DNA of 64,000 nucleotides from Bryopsis sp. KO-2023 (lineage: Eukaryota > Chlorophyta > Ulvophyceae > Bryopsidales > Bryopsidaceae). Position numbers and translations under genes: made by a program. Every line of letters begins with the position of its first letter. Position 1 is the stretch's first letter. Below are positions 61,005-64,000 of the stretch, piece after piece. Where the stretch lies: contig BSYQ01000005.1 in assembly GCA_030272585.1 (NCBI GenBank), positions 4,309,501 to 4,373,500 of the forward strand. Reading direction: 5' to 3'. The notes under the pieces were generated by a model. It worked only from the letters and a program-made list of their open reading frames with translations. It searched no databases and was not told where the DNA came from.

Positions 61005-64000
61005 AAATCCGAAGTGGTATAGCTTATCACCTCACTCCCTCCTTTCCCTCCGGTTGCGGCCGTTGCTGCTGGCACTCCTGCTGCAGGCACTCCTTTCGGT
61101 CTCCATGCTTGTGCACTCTCCCGGAAGTAATCCAAAAGCTTTTTGAGCTCCTCCTTTTCTTGTTGTTTTAGTGCCTCCCGCCTCCGCATGTATTCCTCTG
61201 TTACACCATTCCTTCTCCCCTGTTTTCCTTCCCTTTGCAGTGTTTCCTCCAAACTCCCTTCGTTCTCTTTTTGTATTTTCAAATGGTGCCCTCTTCTTGC
61301 ATCCAGTAACTCCATCTCTTGCTGGTGGAGGTGTGAGGCTGCTGCCTCACTCATCCCGTTCTCCCGACGCCTGGTGTAGCACTCTTGCAGCACCCTTGCT
61401 TGGTAGTATGTAAGCCGGAGGGTCGGTGGATGTCGACTGGCGGCGTTGGGCTGGTTCAGACCATCATGAGTCGTCCTTGAGTTCGGCTGCAAAAGTTCCC
61501 CGATAGAAGAGGGTGGTTGGGCTGGTGCAGGACTGGGTTCTTCGATGTGGCGGAGGGTCTGGTAGATCGAAACGACTGCAGCAGCTGCAGGCGTTACAGA
61601 GTGGATGAACTCGATCGGCACGCCACCCATGCGCTGTCCCGCCACGTATGGAGTGAGCCTTTTGAGCCCGTAGTCAATCTCGGTGCCGGTTTTAGCCAAC
61701 CATGGAGTCCCAATGATTAGGGACAAATGCTTGTTCTCCACTACATGGCACGGTACCATTTGTTTGCATTGTCCAAGGGCAATAGGTAGAGCGGGGATGT
61801 ACCCTACTGCCTGCCGAGTCTGTCCATTGCAGTCCCGGTAACGCCCTCTTGGTGCCTCCATTAGATGTGTTAATCCCGTTTGTGTTAGGAGTTTTTTGGA
61901 TATCACACAGGCACTCGCTCCGGTGTCAATGATCGCTCCTGGCACTTTGGTTTCCATCACTTTGGCTGTGGCTGTAGTAACTGCATATGAGCTTGTCTTG
62001 TCCACTTCTGCCATGGTGGTAACTGCTGGGACTTTCGCCATAGGCACCCGTAATGCCTTCAACCATGCGTCGATCAACTCCGGGTGGTGCTGACAAAGGT
62101 TTGCTACCGATACTTCTGCAGTCAGTCCTTCCACAAGCTTCTTGGCTTCCGCTGTAGTAAACATGCGCTTCTCCTGTGGCTTCACTGTTGATTTCTTGAC
62201 CATCTTCTTCTTCTTTGCCATGGTATTTCTGGGCGATGGTACTTGCATCGGTCTATGCATCAATGGCGGCATCACAACTGGCTTGGATCCTTGTGGCACA
62301 TCTTCTGGCTTCGGCAATCGCTTTGGAATCTCTTCTGGCTCTTTCTTTGATTCAAGGTTTGGCTGCTCTTTCAGTTCCTCCATTACAACATCTTCTGCAG
62401 TAGTTGCTTGCGGTTCTGAGGGTATTGAGCTCGTATCCACAGGAGTCCCTCCATTGCTTCCTTGGGCACTGTCCATTGCTCCATTGTCGACATCCATAGC
62501 AGAGTACAAGATTGATGCCATGACTTCCTCTGGTTCCTTCATGGCTGCTGTCACTGGGTCGGTCTGCTCGAAATCCATAATCAACTGATCTTCCAGTTCT
62601 GCTTGGAAACTCTGCATTTGGTTGGGACAATTTCTTTTGTAATGTCCAAGGTCTAAGCAATGCCAACACGTGACTTCGCTCATGTCTATCCTTCCACTCC
62701 TTCTCCTCCATTCATTTCCTCTGTTCCTTCCCCGGCCTCTTTCTCCATTGGTAAGTATTCCATCCGCTCCAGCGTCTTCAGTAATGCCATGGCTCACCCC
62801 TGCCAGCTCGGGTTCTTCCGATTGTCGCATATCTGCTACCCTTTCTGTCAAGGCGGAGATCATCCTCCTGAGTTCGCTATACTGCCGCCCAGATATTCTC
62901 ACTTGCTGCTCCACTCCTCGAAGTCTTGAATCCGTCACAATTTTGTGATCACGCATTTCCTTCCTTAGGCTGTCAATTTGCCCATTTACTCTCCGATCCA
63001 TAACGCCCACTTCTGCCAAAACAGGCTCCAATGCTGCATGCTCCTGCAGTTCTCCCATCAGTTCGGTTGCTGGGACCGTCACTTCCTTCTGGGTGGAACT
63101 GGGGTCCACTTGTCTCTTCTCAACTTGTCCGGCTCTGGCACTGACTCCTTCCAAAGTATCCTCCATGGGTGCATGAAGTATGGGTGTCAACTCCCCCTGA
63201 GCTCCATCCTTGTTCGATCGAAGTAAGGACCCATCTGCCACGGCTGGATTGCCTGGTACTCTGTTCGCTTCCACTTGCTGTTGCCCTTGGGATGGCACAG
63301 ATGTATACTCGTCCACTGTTTCATCACCCTTCCGGCTTTGCTCCAAGGTATGGGCTACTGGTGTTGCTGGGGCAACTCCAAACCAGGCCAGCATGTCCGT
63401 TTGCAACTTCTGCCATGTCCTCAATGGGTTTGGCACTCCTTCCACAAGGGCTGGATGTCTGGATATCCAATTGTCAACCCATGACCGAGCCTCCCTGGTT
63501 GTATAGCGGACCAGTCTCTCTATCCTCTCGTCTTCGTGTGGCTGCACTGCTGGGGGTACGTTCCAGCCAGAGCCTTCAGCGAGGATCCCATAGGAACGTA
63601 ACCAGGTGGCCACATCTTCTGCCTCTGCACCCGTAAATGCGGGTAAATGACTGTTAGTCAACCGATTAGGAAGTCCTTCTGCTGGATGTATCATGGCGCC
63701 GCCACTGCCTGGAGTCGGTGGACAAACTGGTGGTGGAACAGGAGGTCTTGGTGGAACGGGTGGAACAACTGGACCAGGTGGCACAATTGGAGGAATCTGG
63801 GGGAGACTGGCAGCAAAGGCAAATGGGTTCAGTGGTGGATGTACTGGGGGCACAGGCTCTTCCTCGAAACTAGAGGATGTCTCCCTCTTGTCTCTTTCCC
63901 CTTCAGGTTTGTCTTCGTCGGAACTGGAACTCGAGGGCTCGTTGGTAGCGCCTCCATTTCCTCCGTTCCCTGCAGCAACACTGCTCTCTTCTTCCTCTTC
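61001..64000 (-). CDS. Element X ORF1: gag-protease (5' end outside window)
   Basis: The frame is open to the right edge; the upstream part visible here is acidic/Ser-rich (SSSSSDEDKPEGERD). A Pro-rich block (VPPVPPRPPVPPPV) precedes a capsid-like region (FTGAEAEDVATWLRSYG, ARSWVDNWISRHP). A coiled-coil segment follows, then a CCHC knuckle CWHCLDLGHYKRNC (about 62627-62668), a Pro-rich stretch, and a retropepsin with AIIDTGASACVIS (about 61905-61940). The C-terminus is a charged helical region ending just before the RT ORF. Unlike K's ORF1 I see no transmembrane-like segment. Its product forms the particle and matures it. Confidence 0.9.
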   Translation of the reverse strand, partial: EEEEESSVAAGNGGNGGATNEPSSSSSDEDKPEGERDKRETSSSFEEEPVPPVHPPLNPFAFAASLPQIPPIVPPGPVVPPVPPRPPVPPPVCPPTPGSGGAMIHPAEGLPNRLTNSHLPAFTGAEAEDVATWLRSYGILAEGSGWNVPPAVQPHEDERIERLVRYTTREARSWVDNWISRHPALVEGVPNPLRTWQKLQTDMLAWFGVAPATPVAHTLEQSRKGDETVDEYTSVPSQGQQQVEANRVPGNPAVADGSLLRSNKDGAQGELTPILHAPMEDTLEGVSARAGQVEKRQVDPSSTQKEVTVPATELMGELQEHAALEPVLAEVGVMDRRVNGQIDSLRKEMRDHKIVTDSRLRGVEQQVRISGRQYSELRRMISALTERVADMRQSEEPELAGVSHGITEDAGADGILTNGERGRGRNRGNEWRRRSGRIDMSEVTCWHCLDLGHYKRNCPNQMQSFQAELEDQLIMDFEQTDPVTAAMKEPEEVMASILYSAMDVDNGAMDSAQGSNGGTPVDTSSIPSEPQATTAEDVVMEELKEQPNLESKKEPEEIPKRLPKPEDVPQGSKPVVMPPLMHRPMQVPSPRNTMAKKKKMVKKSTVKPQEKRMFTTAEAKKLVEGLTAEVSVANLCQHHPELIDAWLKALRVPMAKVPAVTTMAEVDKTSSYAVTTATAKVMETKVPGAIIDTGASACVISKKLLTQTGLTHLMEAPRGRYRDCNGQTRQAVGYIPALPIALGQCKQMVPCHVVENKHLSLIIGTPWLAKTGTEIDYGLKRLTPYVAGQRMGGVPIEFIHSVTPAAAAVVSIYQTLRHIEEPSPAPAQPPSSIGELLQPNSRTTHDGLNQPNAASRHPPTLRLTYYQARVLQECYTRRRENGMSEAAASHLHQQEMELLDARRGHHLKIQKENEGSLEETLQREGKQGRRNGVTEEYMRRREALKQQEKEELKKLLDYFRESAQAWRPKGVPAAGVPAATAATGGKGGSEVISYTTSDF

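Larger units (their letters stand above)
56972..64000 (-). mobile_element. Element X: Ty3-type element, K-like LTR, runs off the right edge
   Basis: Minus strand: 3' LTR (56972-57521), polypurine tract, a 1.4-kb stretch with at most faint integrase traces, RT-RNase H ORF and gag-protease ORF, open to the window edge. LTR ends and inner LTR blocks are shared with K. It inserted in the 3' LTR of B and is the youngest layer on this side. Confidence 0.9.

Noticed and set aside
1-64000. Host protein-coding gene between elements
   Set aside because: Apart from the hAT frame at the left edge, every long ORF could be assigned to a retroelement or to a shadow frame; no spliced host gene was evident, though short exons could be missed by eye.

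Overview
The window reads as gene-poor eukaryotic nuclear DNA. From about 2.0 kb to the right edge almost every base can be assigned to LTR retrotransposons of the Ty3/gypsy order, nested inside one another. No host gene, rRNA, tRNA or CRISPR array was recognised. Chromodomain-bearing Ty3 elements, a hAT transposase, large non-autonomous LTR elements and long Gly-rich gag proteins suggest a large repeat-rich genome. A streptophyte (charophyte) alga would fit, but this is a weak inference and a basidiomycete is not excluded.

Layout. 1-893: 3' part of a hAT transposase frame. 994-1600: a G/T-rich minisatellite with a 122-bp higher-order unit. 1654-1985: a degenerate CCGTAA array abutting a truncated Ty3 element (A, minus, 2010-5405). 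A sits in the gag of an older minus-strand element L, whose remains lie on both sides (5406-6654 and 35010-36884) of a 28.4-kb insertion. That insertion is element G (plus, 6655-35009, 516-bp LTRs, target duplication GCTGC). G holds three further insertions: H (minus, 7774-13419, duplication TGCGC), J (plus, 16909-25884, duplication GAACC) and K (minus, 28622-33880, duplication GCTGAG). L's leader also holds a 542-bp foldback element. Right of L come M (plus, gag-protease only), P (minus, 3' end only) and N (minus, 3' LTR, third ORF, pol). N is interrupted by B (plus, gag, pol, third ORF, same family as A), and B's 3' LTR is interrupted by X (minus, runs off the right edge).

How parts relate. 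Nearly all elements share a primer-binding site (TGGTTTCGGAGC) a few bases inside the LTR, so one host tRNA probably primes unrelated families. H, N and B carry protease, reverse transcriptase, RNase H, integrase and a C-terminal chromodomain. K and X form a second LTR type (TGTAACC...GGTTACA) with gag-protease and RT-RNase H ORFs but no recognisable intact integrase ORF. G and J are long, essentially non-coding partners. G has P-type LTRs and a short relic of an N-like gag-pol linker; J shares LTR start, polypurine tract and a dense GCGGA motif with B.

Most notable: (1) a third ORF downstream of pol in two families (B, and N/P), with a coiled coil and a Cys/His domain resembling a RING finger; (2) a domain resembling phage-type DNA adenine methyltransferases inside the H polyprotein; (3) strand-biased short-motif signatures peculiar to each family; (4) the integrase-less element K, with near-identical LTRs and clean target duplications. 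Identity and count statements are by eye.
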